From positions 19,068,501 to 19,132,500 of the forward strand of contig JAMPIT010000886.1 of the NCBI GenBank assembly GCA_026261815.1: 64,000 nt of DNA, in the 5' to 3' direction. Source of the DNA: Monarcha castaneiventris obscurior (Eukaryota > Chordata > Aves > Passeriformes > Monarchidae). Positions within the stretch are counted from its first letter, which is position 1. Every line of letters starts with the position of its first letter. Positions 1-10,205 of the stretch are shown here, piece by piece. The notes under the pieces are model-generated. The model made no database searches and was not told the DNA's origin. It was given only the letters and a program-made list of their open reading frames with translations. Position numbers and translations under genes: made by a program.

Positions 1-349
1 ATCAAGTATCCACCATTGGTTGTAGCCAGTGAAGTCCTATCAGCCATATTGGCTAGCAAACTGTAGACGTGGCCATGAAAAGTATGATGAAATCCTTACT
101 ATCTTGTCACAGTGCTGTTAAAATTACTGCCTCCCTGTAAAATCCCACTGCCGTCCCCACTCACCTTCTTCCTCATAGAATTCAAAAACAAATATGAAAT
201 CAAAACAATAAAGTTTTGAGGGATTAGTAATTCACAGGAGAAAGCCCCATTTTTATGAAAGATCCCAATTTAAAAATTTAAAAACCTTTTTTGTTTCCCC
301 TGCAGATCTCATTAAATGCAGAATGGATGGAGCCATGTAGGAAGGCTGA
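1..349. other. Non-coding, no gene seen
   Basis: Mixed-composition DNA, AT-rich from about 181 to 300 with runs of A and T. I see no supported exon, repeat or RNA gene here. Confidence 0.5.
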
Positions 350-381
350 GGGCTGGATGTTCAAAGGGCTGGATGTTCAAA
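350..381. repeat. Perfect 16-bp tandem duplication
   Basis: The 16-mer gggctggatgttcaaa occurs twice back to back with no mismatch (350-365 and 366-381). An exact tandem copy with no spacer suggests a recent slippage or duplication event. It lies in otherwise unique DNA. Confidence 0.9.
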
Positions 382-566
382 TGTGGGAAGCAGACTTGAG
401 TACAGGTATGTGGGGCTGGCAGATGGATAGGTGTGTGATAGGTGTGTGGAGGAGTGGCTGAACATGAAGGTGACAGAAAGCTAGCTTTGTGTGACTGGGC
501 TGACAGGCAGGAAGGATACTTTAGAAGTTCAGAAAACTTCTGGTACACCTCTTCTGCCATCAGCTT

Positions 567-612
567 TTAGGTGGCCCTGGGTAAATCACTCAGTCTTTTA
601 TATGTGGCAGAC
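567..612 (+). repeat. Possible MIR/CORE-SINE scrap
   Basis: The stretch around 573-603 (ccctgggtaaatcactcagt) resembles the conserved core segment of MIR-type SINEs, which reads roughly 'accttgggcaaatcact'. Only about 45 bp are recognisable, so chance similarity is possible. Confidence 0.35.
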
Positions 613-2180
613 AATCTCAGTGGAAACCACAGGGAATTAATCCTTCGGTGACTAAGAGATGCTCATATTCTGCAGTAGTAGGGCTCAGACAAACACTTCA
701 GAGGGGCTACAGACATGGACTCTGGCCAGGATACTCTTGCAGTGGCATAAGTTCCCCTCCTAGTCTGCTACGTCACACCTCACCCTGGTGATCCTTAGCA
801 GAGCTGAGCTCCAAAGAAGTTCTCCCAGTGTGCTGGAATGTTGTCATGCTTTGCAAGCTTTGGACCTGCTATTGCCGTATTGTTCTTAAAGGTGATTTAA
901 AACACTATCTAGAGCAGCTGGTCAATGCTGGTAATTCAGCCTTAGCAAGAGTCCAAAGACAGAACATCTCTGAACTGCTTTTCTTGGATGGAGACTGTAG
1001 ACAAGCGCCCCACCACCCACGTCAAAATGAACATGTCTCTGCAGAGAACCAGTGGGACAAATAGCAAACCATCTGCACCTTCAGTGACTAATGGCTGAAA
1101 TGATACTAGGAGAATTCAGCAAGTGTTTTAGTCTACAGAGATTGATAAACGTTTTCAATTTCAGTCTACTGACAAAGTGCAGGTTTAGCTTTATCTCTCA
1201 GTGGCATCTGGACTATGAGGAGAGCCATAAAAACAGGGCATTTGAATGATCTTGCAAGAACATCTTGCTGGTTCAGCAAAGCTCCAAGGATTTTTCTCAA
1301 GTGACACCATTCCCAGTTGGAGCATATTTGCGTTATTGTGGAAAAGACTTCTGCTCCTGGTAATTGCCATGGTTGACTCTGAGGCAAGGTTGCATGAAGC
1401 CTTTTAGGTAATGCTGCAGTAAGTCTATCACAAACACCAAAGACAGATTAGATCAAAACTTACTGGCAGTAGTCATGGCCCAGGATCCTCTGAATTTAGT
1501 GTAGCTGTTCTCACTGGGGTTTTTTGTCTGGTGAATCTGTCTGGCACCACTTGTCTTGGCTCTTTGGTAGCTACATGTGTAACCGGGAACCTCTTATCGC
1601 CAGGGGCTTCCATTTGAGATGTCCAGCATCTCCAGTGGTCATCTGTGGGGCAAGAGAGAATGGGGTTTCCAGATAGATGTTCATCCAAAGCCTCCAGTTA
1701 TGCCTATTCACATGTACCCTGACTGGCTCTGTCAGCCTATATGAAGACACTGACTTCCAGGCCTCATCTAAACACATTTGGATTTGATTTCCTTCCCCTT
1801 TCTTTTCTCCATGGGTTCTACCGAACTCCCTCCCCAGTCCCAGATCCAAAAGCATAATGGCTTTATGTAGCTTGTAAAATTCTATTATCTCTGTATTCAA
1901 AACTCAACAACTGGGAAATGGCTGTAATAAGCGTGTTATTAAGCGTGTAAATACACTTTAACTTCAGACCTCCAAAGGAAGCCTCTTGCTGTCTTCCTCA
2001 CTTTGCCCTCCATGTTTTCACCACGTGTTTGGATTTCATGGATATGCCTACTTTTCCCCCTCTTCCTGACTGGTGTGCTGTCCCATTTGACTGTGTTGAG
2101 GATAATGCTCCCCTCTACTGAGCGTGCCATGAAGTCTCCTGGAGAACCTAAGGTCTTTGAGGGGAGACAGGTTCTTGGTG
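613..2180. other. Non-coding, no gene seen
   Basis: Unique-looking DNA of mixed composition. The open frames on both strands are short, without recognisable domains. I see no repeat, splice-bounded exon or RNA gene. Confidence 0.5.
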
Positions 2181-2185
2181 AGGAT

Positions 2186-2232
2186 GGGGGTTTTGGGGAA
2201 GGAGGGAGGAGGGTGAGGGTAGGGAGGGGAGG
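2186..2232 (+). other. G-run cluster (G-quadruplex potential)
   Basis: Within 47 bases there are seven runs of three or more G (2186-2190, 2195-2198, 2204-2206, 2211-2213, 2217-2219, 2222-2224, 2226-2229) with short loops. That satisfies the usual G-quadruplex pattern on the + strand. Folding in vivo is inference. Confidence 0.75.
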
Positions 2233-2339
2233 AAAACATTAAAAAAAAGAAAGAAGCCAAGTGCATTCTTTCTGCAACACTCAGGAAAAAGAATGTTGCA
2301 CAGGGGATTGGAAAGGCGAAATTTTTTCACATCCAAATG

Positions 2340-2520
2340 GATTGCAATTTCCCTCCATTTAGCACCTGAAGGTAATTAGCTCGAAGAGACTGTCGGCTGA
2401 GAAACACGTTCATGGAACATTAACTCTCATACATTCTCCAGTTGCAGGGAATTAATAGGAAAGATTAAAGTTTAAAGAGAGCAAAATGCCATTACCTCGC
2501 AAGCCACCTCTCTCAGCGGC
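2340..2520. promoter_or_regulatory. Candidate conserved non-coding element
   Basis: AT-rich unique sequence with a TAATTA homeodomain core (2373-2378), further TTAATA/TTAACT motifs, and scattered CpGs (tcgaag, gtcggc, acacgt) that are unusual in such AT-rich DNA. No coding frame. This texture is typical of vertebrate conserved enhancers. It is a composition-based call only. Confidence 0.35.
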
Positions 2521-2529
2521 AGTAACTAG

Positions 2530-3225
2530 CCCTCACTAACCTAAAAGCACCATTGGAGTCCCTGGCTCCTGCTTCAGGCAACGACAGATGAGACGGGCCC
2601 CTGCTCTGCCCCGAGCTGCCTGTCCATGGGCTCCGGTGACCTGCCCACAGGCAGCGAAGGCAGCAGGGCTCGTGGCTCTGGCAAAGAGGCGTTCGCCAGC
2701 TGCCGTACGAGTGCACACGTGCACCTCACCTTGGGGCCAGCACACGTGTGCAAGCAAGCGCCCCAGATGTGCTCTCCATGGTGCCTGCTGGTGTCCCCTC
2801 GCTGAGACACGAGCTGTGGGTGCCCCAGGAACAGAGCGCCCAGCAGCGGTCCCTGTGTGCTCCCACCAGAGCCTCAGGTTGGCATGTGGGGCGCCGGGGA
2901 GGGATCCCCCACACACCCCTGGGCAGCCCTGCATAGTCTCCGTCCCGCTCCTGTTCCCTGCTGGCACACCAGCACCCGTGCAGGGATGCTGGCAGCCTGC
3001 TGGGCTCATGCAAAGTCCAAACTGCAGTGCTGCCACACCAAAACGCCTCACAGCTGAACCGGCTCTGTGAATGGTACCAAACCTCTCCTGACGAGGGATT
3101 ATGCCTTCTTCTCAGATGCAAGACAAAAAGGAAGCATTAAAGGATGGGGGCCCTATTTTGGGGTTTTGGGGGTAAAGTTTATATAAGCTTCTGCACTTTA
3201 AAGATTTCCTTGTTGCTTTAGCATT
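2530..3225. other. GC-rich non-coding stretch
   Basis: GC-rich with several CpGs between about 2590 and 2760, and E-box-like palindromes such as cacacgtgtg near 2742. Several overlapping frames of 60-170 codons are open on both strands. That is expected where stop codons are depleted by GC content. None shows a recognisable family motif. Confidence 0.45.
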
Positions 3226-3240
3226 TCAGGGAGAGAGCAT

Positions 3241-3241
3241 G

Positions 3242-3272
<31 letters not shown>

Positions 3273-3295
3273 GGGAGAGGGAGAGGGAGAGAGAG
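3241..3295. repeat. (GA)n purine tract
   Basis: A 55-base uninterrupted purine run of GA and GGGA units. It is simple sequence able to form triplex DNA. Reverse-strand translation gives a meaningless Ser-Leu repeat. Confidence 0.95.
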
Positions 3296-3309
3296 CAAGA
3301 GCGAGATGA

Positions 3310-3760
3310 AATTGAGACATGGAAGAATTTATTGCCCAGAAAATTCCATTCTGCTATCTGATTCGAAAAGTCCAGTCCCCCCAGCTTCGGAAAATCTATT
3401 TTCCACATTTTAATACCCTGCAGAACAGTCCTCATAACTCATCCGAGTGTGTTAAGCACAGTTTTATTAGATCTGAAACAAATTTTGGTGGGGAGATACT
3501 ATAGGTCATTAACCATGGAGTAATTTTATCCTTGTTTCCCTAATGATGCCATAATGGCGAGCGAATTTCTTAACTAAAGACCAAAGAACATTTTGAAGGT
3601 CAGTTTCATCTGTGAGCTCCTTCAAGCGCTTCTCGGAGAAGATTGGAAAACTCGCCGATTTTTTGAAGAGTCATTAATAATGTGAAAGCTGAAAGAGCTC
3701 TCTCCCATTTGCGTTCCTGCTTTTTACCTTTTAATTTTATATCGCTTTAGTCCCTTTCTT
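3310..3760. promoter_or_regulatory. Candidate conserved non-coding element
   Basis: Unique AT-rich sequence with retained CpGs (ggcgagcgaa, gcgcttctcg, tcgccgatt) and an almost symmetrical cattaataatg homeodomain-type site near 3672. No reading frame of interest. The mix of AT richness, intact CpGs and absence of repeats suggests selective constraint; alignment would be needed to prove it. Confidence 0.38.
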
Positions 3761-4165
3761 TTTCTCCCTCACTCTCTCTCTTTTTAACTCTCTTCTGGAG
3801 TGGCCCCTCATGCAGCTGAAAAATGAAATGGGCCATTCCTGAGGGCATCCTGAGCTGAGCCGAGGCAGGGCAAAGATCCAGGAGGGGGAAAGGGCAGCCC
3901 TGGCACTGGGTGTCCACCACCACAGTCTGGCACCTGCTGCCATAAATGTCCCTGCAGCTGCCCTGGGTGCCTGGCTAAGGGGCATCCTATTTCCCCCCTG
4001 CTCATGTAAATCAGGAGAGGGGTTATTTGAGCCTACAGCACTGCATCCCTGCTAAAGGAGGGCGAGGGACAAGGCTGTCCCCTCCCTGCCTTACAGGGCA
4101 CATATTTTTTTAGTCTGTCTGAACGAGCTCACATCTGGACCACTGAGGGTTGTGCTGGCAGAGTG
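3761..4165. other. Non-coding, no gene seen
   Basis: Begins with a pyrimidine-rich patch (about 3755-3795, ctct and tttt units), then mixed DNA. Nothing else is recognised. Confidence 0.5.
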
Positions 4166-4890
4166 ACCTCTGCACTGAGTGTGCCTGGAGGTGCACATGC
4201 CTGTGAGCGTGTGTGCATGTGTGAGCTCCATGTGTTGGGGACCATGAGACATTACATGGGGGGTGTGAAATACTGATAAATCTTTTTAATGGATATATAA
4301 ACACACCTGTGTGTGAATTGCCATTATAGATACATAGATACATTGTAAATGGATGAAATTGTTTAAAAAAATTAAATAGCAGTAAGCTGTGTAAGGATTA
4401 TATATAGCCTGTCTACACATGTGCTGGGACTGCAGGTGCTTGGGGGGCACATGGAGTAGGAATGAGGATGTGCAATATTCAATTTGTACGGATTTCTATG
4501 CTCAAGATTAGAGTCTGTCTATATGTATGTTTCATACATGTTTGGGGGAACACATGGGGCTCTGATGGTGTGTTGATTTATAACCCTCTGTGTGTGTGTG
4601 TAGTGAAGAGGGTAACAGGCTCGCACTGTCTGTGTTTGTGTCGGGGGTGTGTGGTGGGGTTTCTGGCTGTACCACAGGCACCAGTGGGCACAAGACATCT
4701 TTGGGTATGCGTGCAGTGCACTGGAGGCTTGGCTCTGAGCGTGTGTGCGTGCGTGTGTACACGTGTGCAGGGGGTGTATGCCCCAGAGAAGGGTTTGTCT
4801 GTGCCTTCATTAGAGAGCGCCTGGCAGTGAGCAGGCCTCTGTGCTTATGTGTTTTCCTCTCCCTGGGTGTGTACGCTTCAGGCGCCTGCA
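4166..4890 (+). repeat. Degenerate TG-rich region
   Basis: Repeated short TG/GTGT tracts run through this stretch (for example 4192-4230, 4590-4602, 4630-4660, 4739-4769), diluted by unique DNA. It looks like an old, interrupted dinucleotide repeat. Long shadow frames here (for example 4590-4910) merely translate TG repeats to Cys/Val. Confidence 0.7.
4739..4769. other. 31-nt alternating purine-pyrimidine run (Z-DNA potential)
   Basis: Every step from 4739 to 4769 alternates purine and pyrimidine, mainly GT, GC and AC. That is the classical requirement for left-handed Z-DNA. Formation in the cell is inference. Confidence 0.8.
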
Positions 4891-4911
4891 TGTGTTGCGT
4901 TTGCAGATGAT

Positions 4912-4985
4912 GTGGGCTACATCCTCAGCTGATGTAAAGCAGCACCAGAGACTGTGAAGCAATTTACACCCACTGCAACTCCAGC
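4912..4985. repeat. Possible ancient palindromic repeat
   Basis: The left half (around cctcagctgatgtaaagcag) and the right half (around aatttacacccactgcaact) are imperfect reverse complements about a centre near 4950. The GTAAA...TTTAC palindrome with flanking CTCAGCTG resembles, from memory, an old dispersed palindromic family in sauropsid genomes. Unverified. Confidence 0.4.
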
Positions 4986-5224
4986 ACAGCCTCAGGCTGG
5001 AGGCAGTGGGTCCAGGGGGTGTGGGCTGAGATGCTATTCCATACCAGGGGAATGGAAGACTTCCAACCTGGAACAAGACCTTCTCTCATCCCCTCTGCCC
5101 CTTGTCCTCCAGCCCATCACTCACATTTGAGGCAAGAACTATGGGGGGATGTGTGTGTGTGTCTATTTGGGGAGGGAGCGCTCCGAGGGGAGGGGGGCAG
5201 TGTGGTGACACACTCTGCTCCCAG
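4986..5224. other. Non-coding, no gene seen
   Basis: Mixed DNA with a short TGTG run near 5150 and a G-rich patch at about 5169-5195. Nothing coding is evident. Confidence 0.5.
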
Positions 5225-5480
5225 ATGTGATACCAGCGATAATTTCAATTTTATGCCTTTGTTATGGCTTTAATCACTTTCTTTATGCGTTTTGTTCCAG
5301 CGATCAGGGAGAGACACCTGATAGGCAAAAAGGATATCAGGGGAACAATTTTTATTTGGAATGTGGTGAGAAGTCTAATTAGAATTTGAATTCTGCTGAG
5401 CCTTGAAATGGTCGGTACTTTATCCTGATCGCCTTAGATATTGTTTCGAGTCAATCATCTGTCATAGTGCGGCACACTGG
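5225..5480. promoter_or_regulatory. Candidate conserved non-coding element
   Basis: AT-rich unique block with a TAATTA core (5376-5381), a second TTTAATCA motif, and CpGs preserved in AT context (cagcgat twice, ggtcggt, atcgcc, ttcgag). These are features of deeply conserved vertebrate enhancers. No coding potential. Composition-based inference. Confidence 0.4.
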
Positions 5481-7160
5481 AGAGAAAGGCTCTCCATCCA
5501 GCCTGGTCTCTCTGTCGGGCTGGGGGCTGCTGGTGGGGAAAGGAAGGGTGACAAGAGGGAGGGCAGTGGACTTTGCTCTGCTAGATAGGCTCCCCAGGAG
5601 CAAGCACAAAGGGAGAAAACCCTTGGCACAGAGGTTTACCTTGCTGTGTACTCCTGGCTTTGCTGTGGGGTGCTGTCTGCTGGCCCCTCTCTCATCATTG
5701 CAGGGCTGTCCCTTTCAAATAGGGGATGAGGAGGACTGTGGGTCAACATAAATGTCCCCCCAGCTGCTTCCTGGGAGAGGAGCACCCTCACAGAGCTAGT
5801 GAGCTCTGCATGACTCGAGGACTTTGCCGCTATCTTTGCTATGCCGATGAAACACTCTGGAAGGTCAGTTCTCACAGACAGACAGACAGCCAGGCTAGGA
5901 TGGATGGGTGGACAAGTGTGAGTGGGAATGGCCATTCAGATGGATTTGTATGGAGCAGAGGCAGAGATGGTGAACCAGCGACACATAGGGTTGGATGTGG
6001 TACTTAAGAAAGGTAGGAGTGAAGATGGACGTGCCTCATCAGACTGAGGGCAGTAAGCACACTGATGAAGGGGTTTTTTCAGACTCAGGTTGATCTTACT
6101 TCATTTGTGCTACCAGAACACAAGAAAAAGAGAGACCCTAGGAACATGACAAGACACAACTTTTGCAATCCTTCTGGCTTCAATCTCTGTTCGTAATAAT
6201 TAAAAACCCCAAAAACTAAACAAAACACACACATCCCTGCCAAACCATTATGAGTCCTAGCATTTCAAAGCTAAAATCCACTCCAAAGCTCACTAGAACA
6301 TCTCCAGGAACATCATTCCTCCTTGTCCCCAGTCCGCAGTGCCTCCCATTGGTGAGACCACAGCTTTCAGTCCTGATCAAACTGCTGCAGTACTGAGTTT
6401 AAGACGAATGGTGTGATCCCCTCTGCTGAGGAAAAGGAGGCACACAGGCAGGACTGCAGCATGATCTATATACCAGGAGAGATGAACTGAAGAGAATCAT
6501 GAACAATAGAATCATTCCAAGATTCCTAAACTTATTGAAATTGATGGTAAAGTCTTTATTCTGTGCCATTCCTGCACTTTGAGATGGTGCCTCATTCTGA
6601 ATGCAACATAAATGTCTGTAACATGAAAGATACGGATTGGTTTGGCTGTTGAAGAAAAGACAGTTGAATGTTTTGCCTTCTTGAGAGAAGCAGAAAATGA
6701 CCTGGGACTGGGCGCTAATTAAAAGAGTTGCAGGCATCCGCAAAAATTTGCAGATAGGAAAGCCATTTGAGTAGTTCTTTCTAAAGTGTCAGCATTAGGT
6801 TTCAGAACTGACATACTGAGATGGGTGTAGGCAGCTCGTGCCTTTCTCAGCTACAGTCCAGGCTGTCTGCAGACTCAGGCAGACATTGCTGTATGTTTTT
6901 ATGTTCAATTCCCTCTTTAACAGCTCAGCAGGCCAATACTTTTTTTTTACTTTTTCTTCCCCCCACTTGTTTTTTTTTTTTTTTTTTCACATTGAGAAAG
7001 TGGATAGTGTCAAAGCTTAGTTCTAAGGACTCATCTACAAATCCTTGGATAGTCATGTTGACAACTTTGGAATGTCTGTCACAAAAGACAGTCTTTGATT
7101 TACACCTCAGAAATGCATCTAGGATTGCAATTAAATATACCTGCATATTTTTAATTAGAA
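5481..7160. other. Non-coding, no gene seen
   Basis: Mixed DNA. It contains a small (CAGA)n patch near 5876 and T-runs at about 6940-6948 and 6970-6987. The 18-base T-run could be the reversed poly(A) of a retroposed sequence, but nothing recognisable follows it. No gene or exon is supported. Confidence 0.5.
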
Positions 7161-7257
7161 CATGGTTTAGCAGTGGACTTGGCAATGTTAGGTTTAACAT
7201 TGGACTCAATGATCTTAAAGGTATTTCCCACCTAAATGGTTCCGTGATTCTGTGATG
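7161..7257 (+). mobile_element. CR1 LINE 3' tail fragment
   Basis: This is the terminal roughly 100 bp of a CR1 retrotransposon in sense orientation. It carries the gtggacttggcaatgttagg block, then 'gactcaatgatcttaaaggt', then 'tttcccacctaaatggttcc', ending gattctgtgatg, which matches the short terminal repeat of CR1. It is 5'-truncated to the tail, the commonest CR1 form in birds, and moderately diverged. Confidence 0.8.
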
Positions 7258-8445
7258 TGCTGTCATTCCAAGTATATTCAGTTTTGGGTCCTAAAGATGC
7301 AATTCTGGTGAAGCAGGAATATACTAAGTAAAAATCTCATGCTACCAGACAAGCTGTACAGCCCAGCCATTAAGCCACCATATTCATGGGAGGGAGAAGA
7401 TTACTGAGCCCTCAAGTCTCTTTGCTCTGACTATGCCTGGTCCCAGGTGTGGGGTTGTCCCATGGCAGGAGAACTGCCACAGTTCCAGACTGCACTGGGA
7501 GGCCGGGCCTTGTCATGGGGCTGCTTTGACTGCAGGACCTTGCTGATGCAGGAGACTCCCACTCTGGCATCTCCTCTGCCTGGATCAACAAGACATTACT
7601 GCCATGAGTCCCTCATTTTGGCCCTGTTTATGGTTCTTATCTCAGATCAGGAGGATCTGAACACAAAGTGCCGAAGCCCACCTCCACTGCCCTGTTCCTG
7701 GCTCCAAAAATACATACCGTTTGCCTCCCTCCTAGGGTTGTGGATGTTTCTGTGTATGTGTGAAATAATAGCTGGTCTGTGTTCCTTGCCTTAAGCTTTC
7801 AAGCTTAAGAATGAAGAAGGAAATAATAATATTTTGTATTCTGATGGACCTACCTAAAACAAAAGAATGCCCCCAAATCCTTGTGGACACTGAGCTACAA
7901 ATTTGGGCTGGATCCTCCTTATATTCACTGGAGCCATAATCCTTAGGGTTGTGCGAAGCTCTTCTGACTCAGAGGAGGTCTGGAGGGAAGACTGGGTGGA
8001 GAATAGCTTGTAAGGACCTGGATTTTTGTGCCATTCTGGAAGGCAGAGTAACAATTCTAAGCCTTGATTATCATTGAACTCTGGCTTCATGGAGTAATGT
8101 TCACTGTGCCAAATGGATCTTTATGCATCATATGCCTTATTCATGCTCAAATGTCAACTGATGGATGTTCAGCAGTTCTTGATGGCCTCCTGGTTTCTGC
8201 AGTCTTCTTTACAGCGCACACAGCAACACAGGAAAGGGCCAGGAACTGAAACCAGTGAAGATTGGGTGGGGAGAACTGTTGTAGGCACTGCCAGCACAGG
8301 ATGGGAAAGGGTTCAGATGTACAGAAGGATAGGAAGAAAATCCAATAAGCAGGTCTCACTAATTTAAATATCAGTTGATCCTACTTGTTCTTATGTTGTG
8401 ATACTCTGAATGACTACTTTTTCTTCCCTGGTGTTGGGTTTAGAT
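7258..8445. other. Non-coding, no gene seen
   Basis: Unique-looking DNA. Open frames such as 7447-7794 (+) are short, lack family motifs and have no credible splice context. Nothing else is recognised. Confidence 0.5.
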
Positions 8446-8490
8446 GTGTTTAGATGAAGAATGTGTTTAGTGGTGTTTAGATGAAGAATG
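8446..8490 (+). repeat. 27-bp period direct duplication
   Basis: The 18-mer gtgtttagatgaagaatg is present exactly at 8446-8463 and again at 8473-8490, giving a tandem duplication of 27 bp with a partial second unit. It directly precedes an ancient SINE and may be a local slippage product. Confidence 0.9.
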
Positions 8491-8507
8491 CCGAACAGCT
8501 CAGCCCG

Positions 8508-8722
8508 TATTATCACTACTGTTATCATTATTATTATTATTATTGTTATTATTATTATTACAATTTGCCTCCTACCACCACTCAGAACAAAGACCCTTGT
8601 TGTGCTGAGCACTGTACAAATGCACTGGGAGAAAAGAAACAGATGCATGTTGACTTGCCTGAGTTTCCATACTGTGACAATGTCAGAGCAAGGAATATAA
8701 ACTAAACTCCAAGTTCCAGGGA
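8508..8722 (+). mobile_element. Ancient MIR/CORE-type SINE with ATT microsatellite
   Basis: After an ATT-rich head, the block 8589-8622 (cccttgttgtgctgagcact followed by gtacaaatgc) matches the 'cattgtgctaggcactgtacaaa' motif of old dispersed amniote repeats. It is followed at the expected distances by a 'gacttgcct' segment and 'gtcagagcaaggaatataaac', which resemble the 3' half of MIR-type SINEs. The order and spacing make this more than a chance match. Family name not certain. Confidence 0.65.
8524..8570 (+). repeat. (ATT)n microsatellite
   Basis: About fifteen TTA/ATT units, broken by single GTT and ATC variants, sit inside the head of the ancient SINE. The open frames over it are repeat artefacts (poly-Ile or poly-Tyr). 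Confidence 0.95.
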
Positions 8723-9714
8723 TGGCCACTGTGTGCCTTCAAGGACTTTGAGCAGGACTTTTGAGTCATGACTATGCCATGCAGCTGTCAGTGAGCCTGG
8801 GTACGCACAGGACTTCTGGCTAGTGCCACACCACCAGCAATGCAAATGATGAAGCCAGCAGGAGCTGTATCTTCTTGGGCTTCTGCTGCAATTTCAGTCC
8901 AGCTCCATTTGGGGCATCCCTGTGAAATGCTTCCAGAATTCCCATCCTCTCAGGTCCTGGCCAAACAGATTTTGATGTACTTCTTGCTGGCTCAGGAAGG
9001 TTGGATAACCCTGCAAAGTCTCGCCACAGTAGCTGGAGCCAGGAGATTTGTTTTAGACTGTTTCTCTGACCTTCTCACTCTTTCCTTCCCTGTTCTCTTA
9101 CGTCTTTAGACTTATTCAAGTGAAGTGCTGATTTTTGTCCCCCCTCACTGTTCCTGAACACTCAAATCCATGCACAGTCCCATCTAGCTTGCCAGCTCTG
9201 GCTGAGGCAAATTCTGGCAAAATGGCCTTAGCCTTTCCAGAAGGCAAAGCTGAGACAGAGGATTGTATCCAGCTCCTTGCAAAGGCAGAGCATGAAGTCG
9301 GTCATTGCCCAGGACCAGCTCAGCCTAACCAACCCAGACAAGGGGATCTGATCTCTGGGTTCAAGTGAGAGAGCTCAAAAGAGGTTATTGGAGAAGGCCT
9401 TTCTGGGAGACAAGTATAGATAAGAGCACTGTACCATTTGTGGGTTCTTTGGGGTCTATAGTATGAACCCACACCCCAGTGAAGTGCCAGCTCACTGAGA
9501 GGGGACTCAGAGAGTGCTGCCTGTCTCCCTTCTCCAGCAGCAGCCCTGTGTCTGTGGCTCAGCTCTGTCCTCTCTTGCAAAATGCAGACATCCCTGGAGC
9601 TTTGATGTCTTTTCCTTAATCAGCCCGTTTCCCCTGGCATGGTCCTGGGACAGTGTGGTGCTTGCAGGCTCTGAGGTGTCTCTATCATTGGCTGTCAGGC
9701 GAAGCCCTCCCTAA
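8723..9714. other. Non-coding, no gene seen
   Basis: Mixed, mildly GC-rich DNA with an octamer ATGCAAAT at 8840-8847. No exon or repeat is recognised. Confidence 0.5.
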
Positions 9715-9970
9715 GCACTCCAGCAAGCCCTTCTTTATTTATTTTTAAAATTCCCTTGAGCCTACGAAGGTCATTTGAACAAATTGGAGCTGACAGACAT
9801 TAACTTGGAAAAAAGCCCATTGCACCATGATAAACTCCGTTTAAAGAGAAGCAAAAGTGCCAGGCAAGGGAGGAACAAACGATGAGAGATTTGTCACTGT
9901 TACTGTTAAGTTTAGGAGTTGAGAATGTCAGCTCTGGCCTCACCTTCTCCCATTATGCATTATTACACAT
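9715..9970. promoter_or_regulatory. Candidate conserved non-coding element
   Basis: Begins with an AT-rich patch (ttatttatttttaaaattcc), then unique sequence with CpGs in AT context (cctacgaagg, actccgttt, aaacgatg) and a gctgaca/gctgacag MEIS/TALE-like site near 9789. No coding frame or repeat. Inference from texture only. Confidence 0.35.
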
Positions 9971-10105
9971 TCCAGCTTTGCTATTTCCACTGCAGTAGCT
10001 TCTGACAGAGCAAATGGGCTGAACTGGGATGTTGCACAATGCCACAGGGACAGCCATTCCCAGTGCCAAGGAGATCATGAGGGCAAATTAAATTGGTGGG
10101 CCATA
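9971..10105. other. Non-coding, no gene seen
   Basis: Short unique stretch leading into a degraded SINE-like segment. Nothing is identified. Confidence 0.5.
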
Positions 10106-10109
10106 CACC

Positions 10110-10205
10110 TAGTGAAGAGGGAGGGAACTGAAGCCCAAAGATGAGGTGCTTCAGTCCAGGTCCCACAGAGAATCACTATCTGAGTTGCAAACCAGCCTCA
10201 GACCA
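10110..10205 (+). repeat. Possible MIR-type SINE remnant
   Basis: The order 'gggaactgaagccca', then 'caggtcccacagagaatca', then 'gagttgcaaaccagcctcag' parallels the MIR 3' region ('ggaaactgaggca', 'ggtcacacag', 'ggcagagctgg'). Strongly diverged, so the call is tentative. Confidence 0.4.

Noticed and set aside
2536..3070. Overlapping 160-171-codon frames on both strands
   Set aside because: Both strands open together because the segment is GC-rich and stop-poor. Composition is Ala/Pro/Arg/Cys typical of random GC-rich translation.
3226..3435. Ser-Leu repeat 'protein' on the minus strand
   Set aside because: Direct translation of the GA tract.
6970..6987. T18 run considered as reversed poly(A) of a processed pseudogene
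   Set aside because: No mRNA-like sequence or target-site duplication could be recognised beside it.
8481..8729. Poly-Ile/poly-Tyr frames
   Set aside because: Translation of the ATT microsatellite.
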